From Arenicola marina (taxonomy: Eukaryota > Annelida > Polychaeta > Arenicolidae), in assembly GCA_964019135.1 (NCBI GenBank), contig OZ025258.1:1302001-1366000 (forward strand): DNA of 64,000 nucleotides, given 5' to 3'. The position numbers were made by a program, and so were the translations under genes. The notes under the pieces are model-generated. The model was given only the letters and a program-made list of their open reading frames with translations. It was not told where the DNA came from and ran no database searches. Numbering within the stretch: the first letter of the stretch is position 1; every line of letters starts with the position of its first letter. This document shows positions 26,301 through 41,300 of this stretch, piece by piece.

Positions 26301-29300
26301 CACAGTTATCACTCAGTATGGTAACTGTATGTGGAGGCACGTTTATCACTCAGTATGGTAACTTTATGTGGAGGCACGTTTATCACTCAGTATGGTAACT
26401 GTATGTGGAGGCACGTTTATCACTCAGTATGGTAACTTTATGTGGAGACACGTTTATCACTCAGTATGGTAACTGTATGTGGAGGCACGTTTATCACTCA
26501 GTATAGTAACTGTAAGTGGAGGCACGTTTATCACTCAGTATGGTAACTGTATGTGGAGGCACGTTTATCGCCCAATATGGTAACTGTATGTGGAGGCACG
26601 TTTATCACTCGGTATGGTAACTGTATGTGGAGGTACGTTTATCACTCAGTATGATAACTGTATGTGGAGGCACGTTTATCACTTGTATGTGGAGGCACGT
26701 TTATCACTCAGTATGGTAACTGTATGTGGAGGCACGTTTATCACTCGGTATGGTAACTGTATGTGAAGGCACGTTTATCACTCAGTATGGTAACTGTAAG
26801 TGGAGGCACTTTATCACTCAGTATGGTAACTGTATGTGGAGGCACGTTTATCACTCAGTATGGTAACTGTATGTGGAGGCACGTTTATCACTTGTATGTG
26901 GAGGCACGTTTATCACTCAGTATGGTAACTGTATGTGAAGGCACGTTTATCACTCAGTATGGTAACTGTAAGTGGAGGCACGTTTATCACTCAGTATGGT
27001 AACTGTATGTGGAGGCACGTTTATCACTCGGTATGGTAACTGTATGTGGAGGTACGTTTATCACTCAGTATGATAACTGTATGCGGAGGCACGTTTATCA
27101 CTCAGTATGGTAACTGTATGTGGAGGCACGTTTATCACTCGGTATGGTAACTGTATGTTGAGGTACGTTTATCACTCAGTATGATAACTGTATGTGGAGG
27201 CACGTTTATCACTTGTATGTAGAGGCACGTGTATCACTCAGTATGGAATGGAATGTTGGTGTTTTAGGCCACTTTTGTGCACATACAGGCTAAATTGGGC
27301 CAAGGAACCTCCCGAGACGATGAAGGATGAAGGAATGAAACATGCCCCAGATTAGGTGCCCGAGCCCGGATTCGAACCCAGGACCTATTGATCTGCGGTC
27401 TAGTGCGCTAACCACTACACCAGGGAGGCCCCCTCACTCAGTATGATAACTGTATGTGGAGGCACGTGTATCACTCAGTATGGTAACTGTATGTAAGCAC
27501 GTTTATCACTCAGTATGGTAACTGTATGTGGAGGCACGTTTACCACTCAGTATGGTAACTTTATGTGGAGGCACGTTTATCACTCAGTATGGTAACTGTA
27601 TGGGGAGGCACGTTTATCACTCAGTATGGTAACTGTATGTGGAGGCACGTTTATCACTCAGTATTGTAACTGTATGTGGAGGCACGTTTATCACTCAGTA
27701 TGGTAACTGTATAGGGAGGCACGTTTATCACTCGGTGTGGTAACTGTATGTGGAGGTACGTTTATCACTCAGTATTGTAACTGTATGTGGAGGCACGTTT
27801 ATCACTCAGTATGGTAACTGTATGTCGAGGCACGTTTATCGCTTGGTATGGTAACTGTATGTGGAGGTACGTTTATCACTCAGTATGATAACTGTATGTG
27901 GAGGCACGTTTATCACTTGTATGTAGAGGCACGTGTATCACTCAGTATGATAACTGTATGTGGAGGCACGTGTATCACTCAGTATGGTAACTGTATGTGA
28001 GCACGTTTATCACTCAGTATGGTAACTGTATGTGGAGGCACGTTTATCACTCAGTATGGTAACTGTAAGTGGAGGCAAGTTTATCACTCAGTATGGTAAC
28101 TGTATGTGGAGGCACGTTTATCGCCCAGTATGGTAACTGTATGTGGAGGCACGTTTATCACTCGGTATGGTAACTGTATGTGGAGGTACGTTTATCACTC
28201 AGTATGATAACTGTATGTGGAGGCACGTTTATCACTTGTATGTGGAGGCACGTTTATCACTCAGTATGGTAACTGTATGTGGAGGCACGTTTATCACTCG
28301 GTAGGGTAACTGTATGTGGAGATACGTTTATCACTCAGTATGATAACTGTATGTGGAGGCACGTTTATCACTTGTATGTGGAGGCACGTTTATCACTCAG
28401 TATGGTAACTGTATGTGAAGGCACGTTTATCACTCAGTATGGTAACTGTAAGTGGAGGCACTTTATCACTCAGTATGGTAACTGTATGTGGAGGCACGTT
28501 TATCACTCAGTATGATAACTGTATGTGGAGGCACGTTTATCACTTGTATGTGGAGGCACGTTTATCACTCAGTATGGTAACTGTATGTGGAGGCACGTTT
28601 ATCACTTGTATGTGGAGGCACGTTTATCACTCAGTATGGTAACTGTATGTGAAGGCACGTTTATCACTCAGTATGGTAACTGTAAGTGGAGGCACTTTAT
28701 CACTCAGTATGGTAACTGTATGTGGAGGCACGTTTATCACTCGGTATGGTAACTGTATGTGGAGGTACGTTTATCACTTAGTATGATAACTGTATGCGGA
28801 GGCACGTTTATCACTCAGTATGGTAACTGTATGTGGAGGCACGTTTATCACTCGGTATGGTAACTGTATGTTGAGGTACGTTTATCACTCAGTATGATAA
28901 CTGTATGTGGAGGCAAGTTTATCACTTGTATGTAGAGGCACGTGTATCACTCAGTTTGATAACTGTACGTGGAGGTACGTGTATCACTCAGTATGGTGAC
29001 TGTATGTAAGCACGTTTATCACTCAGTATGGTAACTGTATGTGGAGGCACGTTTACCACTCAGTATGGTAACTTTATGTGGAGGCACGTTTATCACTCAG
29101 TATGGTAACTGTATGGGGAGGCACGTTTATCACTCAGTATGGTAACTGTATGTGGAGGCACGTTTATCACTCAGTATTGTAACTGTATGTGGAGGCACGT
29201 TTATCACTCAGTATGGTAACTGTATGTGGAGGCACATTTATCGCCCAGTATGGTAACTGTATGTGGAGGCACGTTTATCACTCAGTATGGTAACTCTGTA

Positions 29301-32300
29301 AGTGGAGGCACGTTTATCACTGAGTATGGTAACTGTATGTGGAGGCACGTTTATCACTGAGTATGGTAACTGTATGTGGAGGCACGTTTATCACTGAGTA
29401 TGGTAACTGTATGTGGAGGCACGTTTATCACTCAGTATGGTAACTGTACGTGAAGGCACGTTTATCGCTCAGTATGGTAACTGTATGTGGAGGCACGTTT
29501 ATCACTGAGTATGGTAACTGTATGTGGAGGCACGTTTATCACTCAGTATGGTAACTGTATGTGGAGGCACGTTTATCACTGAGTATGGTAACTGTATGTG
29601 GAGGCACGTTTATCACTGAGTATGATAACTCTATGTTGAGGCACGTTTATCACTGAGTATGGTAACTGTATGTGGAGGCACGTTTATCACTCAGTATGGT
29701 AACTGTATGTGGAGGCACGTTTATCACTCAGTATGGTAAATGTATGTGGAGGCACGTTTATCACTGAGTATGGTAACTGTATGTGGAGGCAGGTTTATCA
29801 CTGAGTATGGTAACTGTATGTGGAGGCACGTTTATCGCTCAGTATGGTAACTGTATGTGGAGGCACGTTTATCACTCAGTATGGTAACTGTATGTGGAGG
29901 CACGTTTATCACTCAGTATGGTAACTGTATGTGGAGGCACGTTTATCACTCAGTATGGTAACTTTATGTGGAGGCACAGTTATCACTCAGTATGGTAACT
30001 GTATGTGGAGGCACGTTAATCGCTCAGTAAGGTAACTGTATGTGGAGACACGTTTATCACTCAGTATGGTAACTGTATGTAGAGGCAGGTTTATCACTCA
30101 GTATAGCAACTGTATGTGGAGGCACAGTTATCACTCAGTATGGTAACTGTATGTGGAGGCACGTTTATCACTCAGTATGGTAACTGTATGTGGAGGCACG
30201 TTTATCACTCAGTATGGTAACTGTATGTGGAGGCACGTTTATCACTCAGTATGGTAACTGTATGTGGAGGCACAGTTATCACTCAGTATGGTAACTGTAT
30301 GTGGAGGCACGTTTATCACTCAGTATGGCAACTTTATGTGGAGGCACGTTTATCACTCAGTATGGTAACTGTATGTGGAGGCACGTTTATCACTCAGTAT
30401 GGTAACTTTATGTGGAGGCACGTTTATCGCTCAGTATGGCAACTGTATGTGGAGGCACGTTTATCACTCAGTATGGTAACTGTAAGTGGAGGCACGTTTA
30501 TCACTCAGTATGGTAACTGTATGTGGAGGCACGTTTATCGCCCAGTATGGTAACTGTATGTGGAGGCACGTTTATCACTCGGTATGGTAACTGTATGTGG
30601 AGGTACGTTTATCACTCAGTATGATAACTGTATGTGGAGGCACGTTTATCACTTGTATATGGAGGCACGTTTATCACTCAGTATGGTAACTGTATGTGGA
30701 GGCACGTTTATCACTCGGTATGGTAACTGTATGTGGAGATACGTTTATCACTGAGTATGGTAACTGTATGTGGAGGCACGTTTATCACTCAGTATGGTAA
30801 CTGTATGTGAAGGCACGTTTATCACTCAGTATGGTAACTGAAAGTGGAGGCACTTTATCACTCAGTATGGTAACTGTATGTGGAGGCACGTTTATCACTC
30901 AGTATGATAACTGTATGTGGAGGCACGTTTATCACTTGTATGTGGAGGCACGTTTATCACTCAGTATGGTAACTGTATGTGGAGGCACGTTTATCACTTG
31001 TATGTGGAGGCACGTTTATCACTCAGTATGGTAACTGTATGTGAAGGCACGTTTATCACTCAGTATGGTAACTGTAAGTGGAGGCACGTTTATCACTCAG
31101 TATGGTAACTGTATGTGGAGGCACGTTTATCACTCGGTATGGTAACTGTATGTGGAGGTACGTTTATCACTCAGTAGGATAACTGTATGCGGAGGCACGT
31201 TTATCACTCAGTATGGTAACTGTATGTGGAGGCACGTTTATCACTCGGTATGGTAACTGTATGTTGAGGTACGTTTATCACTCAGTATGATAACTGTATG
31301 TGGAGGCACGTTTATCACTTGTATGTAGAGGCACGTGTATCACTCAGTATGATAACTGTATGTGGAGGCACGTTTATCACTTGTATGTAGAGGCACGTGT
31401 ATCACTCAGTATGATAACTGTATGTGGAGGCACGTGTATCACTCAGTATGGTAACTGTATGTAAGCACGTTTATCACTCAGTATGGTAACTGTATGTGGA
31501 GGCACGTTTACCACTCAGTATGGTAACTTTATGTGGAGGCACGTTTATCACTCAGTATGGTAACTGTATGGGGAGGCACGTTTATCACTCAGTATGGTAA
31601 CTGTATGTGGAGGCACGTTTATCACTCAGTATGGTAACTGTATAGGGAGGCACGTTTATCACTCGGTATGGTAACTGTATGTGGAGGTACGTTTATCACT
31701 CAGTATTGTAACTGTATGTGGAGGTACGTTTATCACTCAGTATGATAACTGTATGTGGAGGCACGTTTATCACTTGTATGTAGAGGCACGTGTATCACTC
31801 AATATGATAACTGTATGTGGAGGCACGTGTATCACTCAGTATGGTAACTGTATGTGAGCACGTTTATCACTCAGTATGGTAACTGTATGTGGAGGCACGT
31901 TTATCACTCAGTATGGTAACTGTAAGTGGAGGCACGTTTATCACTCAGTATGGTAACTGTATGTGGAGGCACGTTTATCGCCCAGTATGGTAACTGTATG
32001 TGGAGGCAGGTTTATCACTCGGTATGGTAACTGTATGTGGAGGTACGTTTATCACTCAGTATGATAACTGTATGTGGAGGCACGTTTATCACTTGTATGT
32101 GGAGGCACGTTTATCACTCAGTATGGTAACTGTATGTGGAGGCACGTTTATCACTCGGTATGGTAACTGTATGTGGAGATACGTTTATCACTCAGTATGA
32201 TAACTGTATGTGGAGGCACGTTTATCACTTGTATGTGGAGGCACGTTTATCACTCAGTATGGTAACTGTATGTGAAGGCACGTTTATCACTCAGTATGGT

Positions 32301-35300
32301 AACTGTAAGTGGAGGCACTTTATCACTCAGTATGGTAACTGTATGTGGAGGCACGTTTATCACTCAGTATGATAACTGTATGTGGAGGCACGTTTATCAC
32401 TTGTATGTGGAGGCACGTTTATCACTCGGTATGGTAACTGTATGTGGAGGCACGTTTATCACTTGTATGTGGAGGCACGTTTATCACTCAGTATGGTAAC
32501 TGTATGTGAAGGCACGTTTATCACTCAGTATGGTAACTGTATGTGGAGGCACGTTTATCACTCAGTATGGTGACTGTACGCGAAGGCACGTTTATCACTC
32601 AGTATGGCAACTGTATGTGGAGGCACGTTTATCACTGAGTATGGTAACTGTATGTGGAGGCACGTTTATCACTGAGTATGGTAACTGTATGTGAAGGCAC
32701 GTTTATCACTGAGTATGGTAACTGTATGTGGAGGCACGTTTATCGCTCAGTATGGTAACTGTATGTGGAGGCACGTTTATCACTCAGTATGGTAACTGTA
32801 TGTGGAGGCACGTTTATCACTCAGTATGATAACTGTATGTGGAGGCACGTTTATCACTGAGTATGGTAACTGTATGTGGAGGCACGTTTATCACTGAGTA
32901 TGGTAACTGTATGTGGAGGCACGTTTATCACTGAGTATGGTAACTGTATGTGGAGGCACGTTTATCACTGAGTATGGTAACTGTATGTGGAGGCACGTTT
33001 ATCGCCCAGTATGGTAACTGTATGTGGAGGCACGTTTATCACTCAGTATGGTAACTCTGTAAGTGGAGGCACGTTTATCACTGAGTATGGTAACTGTATG
33101 TGGAGGCACGTTTATCACTGAGTATGGTAACTGTATGTGGAGGCACGTTTATCACTCAGTATGGTAACTGTATGTGGAGGCACGTTTATCACTCAGTATG
33201 GTAACTGTACGTGAAGGCACGTTTATCGCTCAGTATGGTAACTGTATGTGGAGGCACGTTTATCGCTGAGTATGGTAACTGTATGTGGAGGCACGTTTAT
33301 CACTCAGTATGGTAACTGTATGTGGAGGCACGTTTATCACTGAGTATGGTAACTAGATGTGGAGGCACGTTTATCACTGAGTATGATAACTGTATGTTGA
33401 GGCACGTTTATCACTGAGTATGGTAACTGTATGTGGAGGCACGTTTATCACTCAGTATGGTAACTGTATGTGGAGGCACGTTTATCACTCAGTATGGTAA
33501 CTGTATGTGGAGGCACGTTTATCACTGAGTAAGGTAACTGTATGTGGAGGCACGTTTATCACTGAGTATGGTAACTGTATGTGGAGGCACGTTTAACACT
33601 CAGTATGGTAACTGTATGTGGAGGCACGTTAATCACTCAGTATGGTAACTGTATGTGGAGACACGTTTATCACTCAGTATGTTAACTGTATGTGGAGGCA
33701 CGTTAATCACTCAGTATGGTAACTGTATGTGGAGACACGTTTATCACTCAGTATGGTAACTGTATGTAGAGGCAGGTTTATCACTCAGTATAGCAACTGT
33801 ATGTGGAGGCACAGTTATCACTCAGTATGGTAACTGTATGTGGAGGCACGTTTATCACTCAGTATGGTAACTGTATGTGGAGGCACGTTTATCACTCAGT
33901 ATGGTAACTGTATGTGGAGGCACGTTTATCACTCAGTATGGTAACTGTATGTGGAGGCACAGTTATCACTCAGTATGGTAACTGTATGTGGAGGCACGTT
34001 TATCACTCAGTATGGTAACTCTATGTGGAGGCACGTTTATCACTCAGTATGGTAACTGTATGTGGAGGCACGTTTATCACTCAGTATGGTAACTTTATGT
34101 GGAGGCACGTTTATCACTCAGTATGGTAACTGTATGTGGAGGCACGTTTATCACTCAGTATAGTAACTGTAAGTGGAGGCACGTTTATCACTCAGTATGG
34201 TAACTGTATGTGGAGGCACGTTTATCACTCAGTATGGTAACTTTATGTGGAGGCACGTTTATCACTCAGTATGGTAACTGTATGTGGAGGCACGTTTATC
34301 ACTCAGTATAGTAACTGTAAGTGGAGGCACGTTTATCACTCAGTATGGTAACTGTATGTGGAGGCACGTTTATCGCCCAATATGGTAACTGTATGTGGAG
34401 GCACGTTTATCACTCGGTATGGTAACTGTATGTGGAGGTACGTTTATCACTCAGTATGATAACTGTATGTGGAGGCACGTTTATCACTTGTATGTGGAGG
34501 CACGTTTATCACTCAGTATGGTAACTGTATGTGGAGGCACGTTTATCACTCGGTATGGTAACTGTATGTGAAGGCACGTTTATCACTCAGTATGGTAACT
34601 GTAAGTGGAGGCACTTTATCACTCAGTATGGTAACTCTATGTGGAGGCACGTTTATCACTCAGTATGGTAACTGTATGTGGAGGCACGTTTATCACTTGT
34701 ATGTGGAGGCACGTTTATCACTCAGTATGGTAACTGTATGTGAAGGCACGTTTATCACTCAGTATAGTAACTGTAAGTGGAGGCACGTTTATCACTCAGT
34801 ATGGTAACTGTATGTGGAGGCACGTTTATCACTCGGTATGGTAACTGTATGTGGAGGTACGTTTATCACTCAGTATGATAACTGTATGCGGAGGCACGTT
34901 TATCACTCAGTATGGTAACTGTATGTGGAGGCACGTTTATCACTCGGTATGGTAACTGTATGTTGAGGTACGTTTATCACTCAGTATGATAACTGTATGT
35001 GGAGGCACGTTTATCACTTGTATGTAGAGGCACGTGTATCACTCAGTATGATAACTGTATGTGGAGGCACGTGTATCACTCAGTATGGTAACTCTATGTA
35101 AGCACGTTTATCACTCAGTATGGTAACTGTATGTGGAGGCACGTTTACCACTCAGTATGGTAACTTTATGTGGAGGCACGTTTATCACTCAGTATGGTAA
35201 CTGTATGGGGAGGCACGTTTATCACTCAGTATGGTAACTGTATGTGGAGGCACGTTTATCACTCAGTATTGTAACTGTATGTGGAGGCACGTTTATCACT

Positions 35301-38300
35301 CAGTATGGTAACTGTATAGGGAGGCACGTTTATCACTCGGTATGGTAACTGTATGTGGAGGTACGTTTATCACTCAGTATTGTAACTGTATGTGGAGGCA
35401 CGTTTATCACTCAGTATGGTAACTGTATGTGGAGGCACGTTTATCACTTGGTATGGTAACTGTATGTGGAGGTACGTTTATCACTCAGTATGATAACTGT
35501 ATGTGGAGGCACGTTTATCACTTGTATGTAGAGGCACGTGTATCACTCAGTATGATAACTGTATGTGGAGGCACGTGTATCACTCAGTATGGTAACTGTA
35601 TGTGAGCACGTTTATCACTCAGTATTGTAACTGTATGTGGAGGCACGTTTATCACTCAGTATGGTAACTGTAAGTGGAGGCACGTTTATCACTCAGTATG
35701 GTAACTGTATGTGGAGGCACGTTTATCGCCCAGTATGGTAACTGTATGTGGAGGCACGTTTATCACTCGGTATGGTAACTGTATGTGGAGGTACGTTTAT
35801 CACTCAGTATGATAACTGTATGTGGAGGCACGTTTATCACTTGTATGTGGAGGCACGTTTATCACTTGTATGTGGAGGCACGTTTATCACTCAGTATGGT
35901 AACTGTATGTGGAGGCACGTTTATCACTCGGTATGGTAACTGTATGTGGAGATACGTTTATCACTCAGTATGATAACTGTATGTGGAGGCACGTTTATCA
36001 CTTGTATGTGGAGGCACGTTTATCACTCAGTATGGTAACTGTATGTGAAGGCACGTTTATCACTCAGTATGGTAACTGTAAGTGGAGGCACTTTATCACT
36101 CAGTATGGTAACTGTATGTGGAGGCACGTTTATCACTCAGTATGATAACTGTATGTGGAGGCACGTTTATCACTTGTATGTGGAGGCACGTTTATCACTC
36201 AGTATGGTAACTGTATGTGGAGGCACGTTTATCACTCAGTATGGTAACTGTATGTGGAGGCACGTTTATCACTCAGTATGGTAACTGTATGTGAAGGCAC
36301 GTTTATCACTCAGTATGGTAACTGTAAGTGGAGGCACTTTATCACTCAGTATGGTAACTGTATGTGGAGGCACGTTTATCACTCGGTATGGTAACTGTAT
36401 GTGGAGGTACGTTTATCACTTAGTATGATAACTGTATGCGGAGGCACGTTTATCACTCAGTATGGTAACTGTATGTGGAGGCACGTTTATCACTCGGTAT
36501 GGTAACTGTATGTTGAGGTACGTTTATCACTCAGTATGATAACTGTATGTGGAGGCACGTTTATCACTTGTATGTAGAGGCACGTGTATCACTCAGTATG
36601 ATAACTGTACGTGGAGGCACGTGTATCACTCAGTATGGTGACTGTATGTAAGCACGTTTATCACTCAGTATGGTAACTGTATGTGGAGGCACGTTTACCA
36701 CTCAGTATGGTAACTTTATGTGGAGGCACGTTTATCACTCAGTATGGTAACTGTATGGGGAGGCACGTTTATCACTCAGTATGGTAACTGTATGTGGAGG
36801 CACGTTAATCACTCAGTATTGTAACTGTATGTGGAGGCACGTTTATCACTGAGTATGGTAACTGTATGTGGAGGCACGTTTATCACTCAGTATGGTAACT
36901 GTATGTGGAGGCACGTTTATCACTGAGTATGGTAACTGTATGTGGAGGCACGTTTATCACTGAGTATGATAACTGTATGTTGAGGCACGTTTATCACTGA
37001 GTATGGTAACTGTATGTGGAGGCACGTTTATCACTCAGTATGGTAACTGTATGTGGAGGCACGTTTATCACTCAGTATGGTAAATGTATGTGGAGGCACG
37101 TTTATCACTGAGTATGGTAACTGTATGTGGAGGCACGTTTATCACTGAGTATGGTAACTGTATGTGGAGGCACGTTTATCGCTCAGTATGGTAACTGTAT
37201 GTGGAGGCACGTTTATCACTCAGTATGGTAACTGTATGTGGAGGTACGTTTATCACTCAGTATGATAACTGTATGTGGAGGCACGTTTATCACTTGTATG
37301 TGGAGGCACGTTTATCACTCAGTATGGTAACTGTATGTGGAGGCACGTTTATCACTCGGTATGGTAACTGTATGTGAAGGCACGTTTATCACTCAGTATG
37401 GTAACTGTAAGTGGAGGCACTTTATCACTCAGTATGGTAACTCTATGTGGAGGCACGTTTATCACTCAGTATGGTAACTGTATGTGGAGGCACGTTTATC
37501 ACTTGTATGTGGAGGCACGTTTATCACTCAGTATGGTAACTGTATGTGAAGGCACGTTTATCACTCAGTATGGTAACTGTAAGTGGAGGCACGTTTATCA
37601 CTCAGTATGGTAACTGTATGTGGAGGCACGTTTATCACTCGGTATGGTAACTGTATGTGGAGGTACGTTTATCACTCAGTATGATAACTGTATGCGGAGG
37701 CACGTTTATCACTCAGTATGGTAACTGTATGTGAAGGCACGTTTATCACTCAATATGGTAACTGTAAGTGGAGGCACGTTTATCACTCAGTATGGTAACT
37801 GTATGTGGAGGCACGTTTATCACTCGGTATGGTAACTGTATGTGGAGGTACGTTTATCACTCAGTATGATAACTGTATGCGGAGGCACGTTTATCACTCA
37901 GTATGGTAACTGTATGTGGAGGCACGTTTATCACTCGGTATGGTAACTGTATGTTGAGGTACGTTTATCACTCAGTATGATAACTGTATGTGGAGGCACG
38001 TTTATCACTTGTATGTAGAGGCACGTGTATCACTCAGTATGATAACTGTATGTGGAGGCACGTGTATCACTCAGTATGGTAACTCTATGTAAGCACGTTT
38101 ATCACTCAGTATGGTAACTGTATGTGGAGGCACGTTTACCACTCAGTATGGTAACTTTATGTGGAGGCACGTTTATCACTCAGTATGGTAACTGTATGGG
38201 GAGGCACGTTTATCACTCAGTATGGTAACTGTATGTGGAGGCACGTTTATCACTCAGTATTGTAACTGTATGTGGAGGCACGTTTATCACTCAGTATGGT

Positions 38301-41300
38301 AACTGTATAGGGAGGCACGTTTATCACTCGGTATGGTAACTGTATGTGGAGGTACGTTTATCACTCAGTATTGTAACTGTATGTGGAGGCACGTTTATCA
38401 CTCAGTATGGTAACTGTATGTGGAGGCACGTTTATCACTTGGTATGGTAACTGTATGTGGAGGTACGTTTATCACTCAGTATGATAACTGTATGTGGAGG
38501 CACGTTTATCACTTGTATGTAGAGGCACGTGTATCACTCAGTATGATAACTGTATGTGGAGGCACGTGTATCACTCAGTATGGTAACTGTATGTGAGCAC
38601 GTTTATCACTCAGTATGGTAACTGTATGTGGAGGCACGTTTATCACTCAGTATGGTAACTGTAAGTGGAGGCACGTTTATCACTCAGTATGGTAACTGTA
38701 TGTGGAGGCACGTTTATCGCCCAGTATGGTAACTGTATGTGGAGGCACGTTTATCACTCGGTATGGTAACTGTATGTGGAGGTACGTTTATCACTCAGTA
38801 TGATAACTGTATGTGGAGGCACGTTTATCACTTGTATGTGGAGGCACGTTTATCACTTGTATGTGGAGGCACGTTTATCACTCAGTATGGTAACTGTATG
38901 TGGAGGCACGTTTATCACTCGGTATGGTAACTGTATGTGGAGATACGTTTATCACTCAGTATGATAACTGTATGTGGAGGCACGTTTATCACTTGTATGT
39001 GGAGGCACGTTTATCACTCAGTATGGTAACTGTATGTGAAGGCACGTTTATCACTCAGTATGGTAACTGTAAGTGGAGGCACTTTATCACTCAGTATGGT
39101 AACTGTATGTGGAGGCACGTTTATCACTCAGTATGATAACTGTATGGGGAGGCACGTTTATCACTTGTATGTGGAGGCACGTTTATCACTCAGTATGGTA
39201 ACTGTATGTGGAGGCACGTTTATCACTCAGTATGGTAACTGTATGTGGAGGCACGTTTATCACTCAGTATGGTAACTGTATGTGAAGGCACGTTTATCAC
39301 TCAGTATGGTAACTGTAAGTGGAGGCACTTTATCACTCAGTATGGTAACTGTATGTGGAGGCACGTTTATCACTCGGTATGGTAACTGTATGTGGAGGTA
39401 CGTTTATCACTTAGTATGATAACTGTATGCGGAGGCACGTTTATCACTCAGTATGGTAACTGTATGTGGAGGCACGTTTATCACTCGGTATGGTAACTGT
39501 ATGTGGAGGCACGTTTATCACTCAGTATGGTAACTCTATGTGGAGGCACGTTTATCACTCAGTATGGTAACTGTATGTGGAGGCACGTTTATCACTCAGT
39601 ATGGTAACTTTATGTGGAGGCACGTTTATCACTCAGTATGGTAACTGTATGTGGAGGCACGTTTATCACTCAGTATAGTAACTGTAAGTGGAGGCACGTT
39701 TATCACTCAGTATGGTAACTGTATGTGGAGGCACGTTTATCACTCAGTATGGTAACTTTATGTGGAGGCACGTTTATCACTCAGTATGGTAACTGTATGT
39801 GGAGGCACGTTTATCACTCAGTATAGTAACTGTAAGTGGAGGCACGTTTATCACTCAGTATGGTAACTGTATGTGGAGGCACGTTTATCGCCCAATATGG
39901 TAACTGTATGTGGAGGCACGTTTATCACTCGGTATGGTAACTGTATGTGGAGGTACGTTTATCACTCAGTATGATAACTGTATGTGGAGGCACGTTTATC
40001 ACTTGTATGTGGAGGCACGTTTATCACTCAGTATGGTAACTGTATGTGGAGGCACGTTTATCACTCGGTATGGTAACTGTATGTGAAGGCACGTTTATCA
40101 CTCAGTATGGTAACTGTAAGTGGAGGCACTTTATCACTCAGTATGGTAACTCTATGTGGAGGCACGTTTATCACTCAGTATGGTAACTGTATGTGGAGGC
40201 ACGTTTATCACTTGTATGTGGAGGCACGTTTATCACTCAGTATGGTAACTGTATGTGAAGGCACGTTTATCACTCAGTATGGTAACTGTAAGTGGAGGCA
40301 CGTTTATCACTCAGTATGGTAACTGTATGTGGAGGCACGTTTATCACTCGGTATGGTAACTGTATGTGGAGGTACGTTTATCACTCAGTATGATAACTGT
40401 ATGCGGAGGCACGTTTATCACTCAGTATGGTAACTGTATGTGGAGGCACGTTTATCACTCGGTATGGTAACTGTATGTTGAGGTACGTTTATCACTCAGT
40501 ATGATAACTGTATGTGGAGGCACGTTTATCACTTGTATGTAGAGGCACGTGTATCACTCAGTATGGTAACTGTATGGGGAGGCACGTTTATCACTCAGTA
40601 TGGTAACTGTATGTGGAGGCACGTTTATCACTCAGTATTGTAACTGTATGTGGAGGCACGTTTATCACTCAGTATGGTAACTGTATAGGGAGGCACGTTT
40701 ATCACTCGGTATGGTAACTGTATGTGGAGGTACGTTTATCACTCAGTATTGTAACTGTATGTGGAGGCACGTTTATCACTCAGTATGGTAACTGTATGTG
40801 GAGGCACGTTTATCACTTGGTATGGTAACTGTATGTGGAGGTACGTTTATCACTCAGTATGATAACTGTATGTGGAGGCACGTTTATCACTTGTATGTAG
40901 AGGCACGTGTATCACTCAGTATGATAACTGTATGTGGAGGCACGTGTATCACTCAGTATGGTAACTGTATGTGAGCACGTTTATCACTCAGTATGGTAAC
41001 TGTATGTGGAGGCACGTTTATCACTCAGTATGGTAACTGTAAGTGGAGGCACGTTTATCACTCAGTATGGTAACTGTATGTGGAGGCACGTTTATCGCCC
41101 AGTATGGTAACTGTATGTGGAGGCACGTTTATCACTCGGTATGGTAACTGTATGTGGAGGTACGTTTATCACTCAGTATGATAACTGTATGTGGAGGCAC
41201 GTTTATCACTTGTATGTGGAGGCACGTTTATCACTTGTATGTGGAGGCACGTTTATCACTCAGTATGGTAACTGTATGTGGAGGCACGTTTATCACTCGG

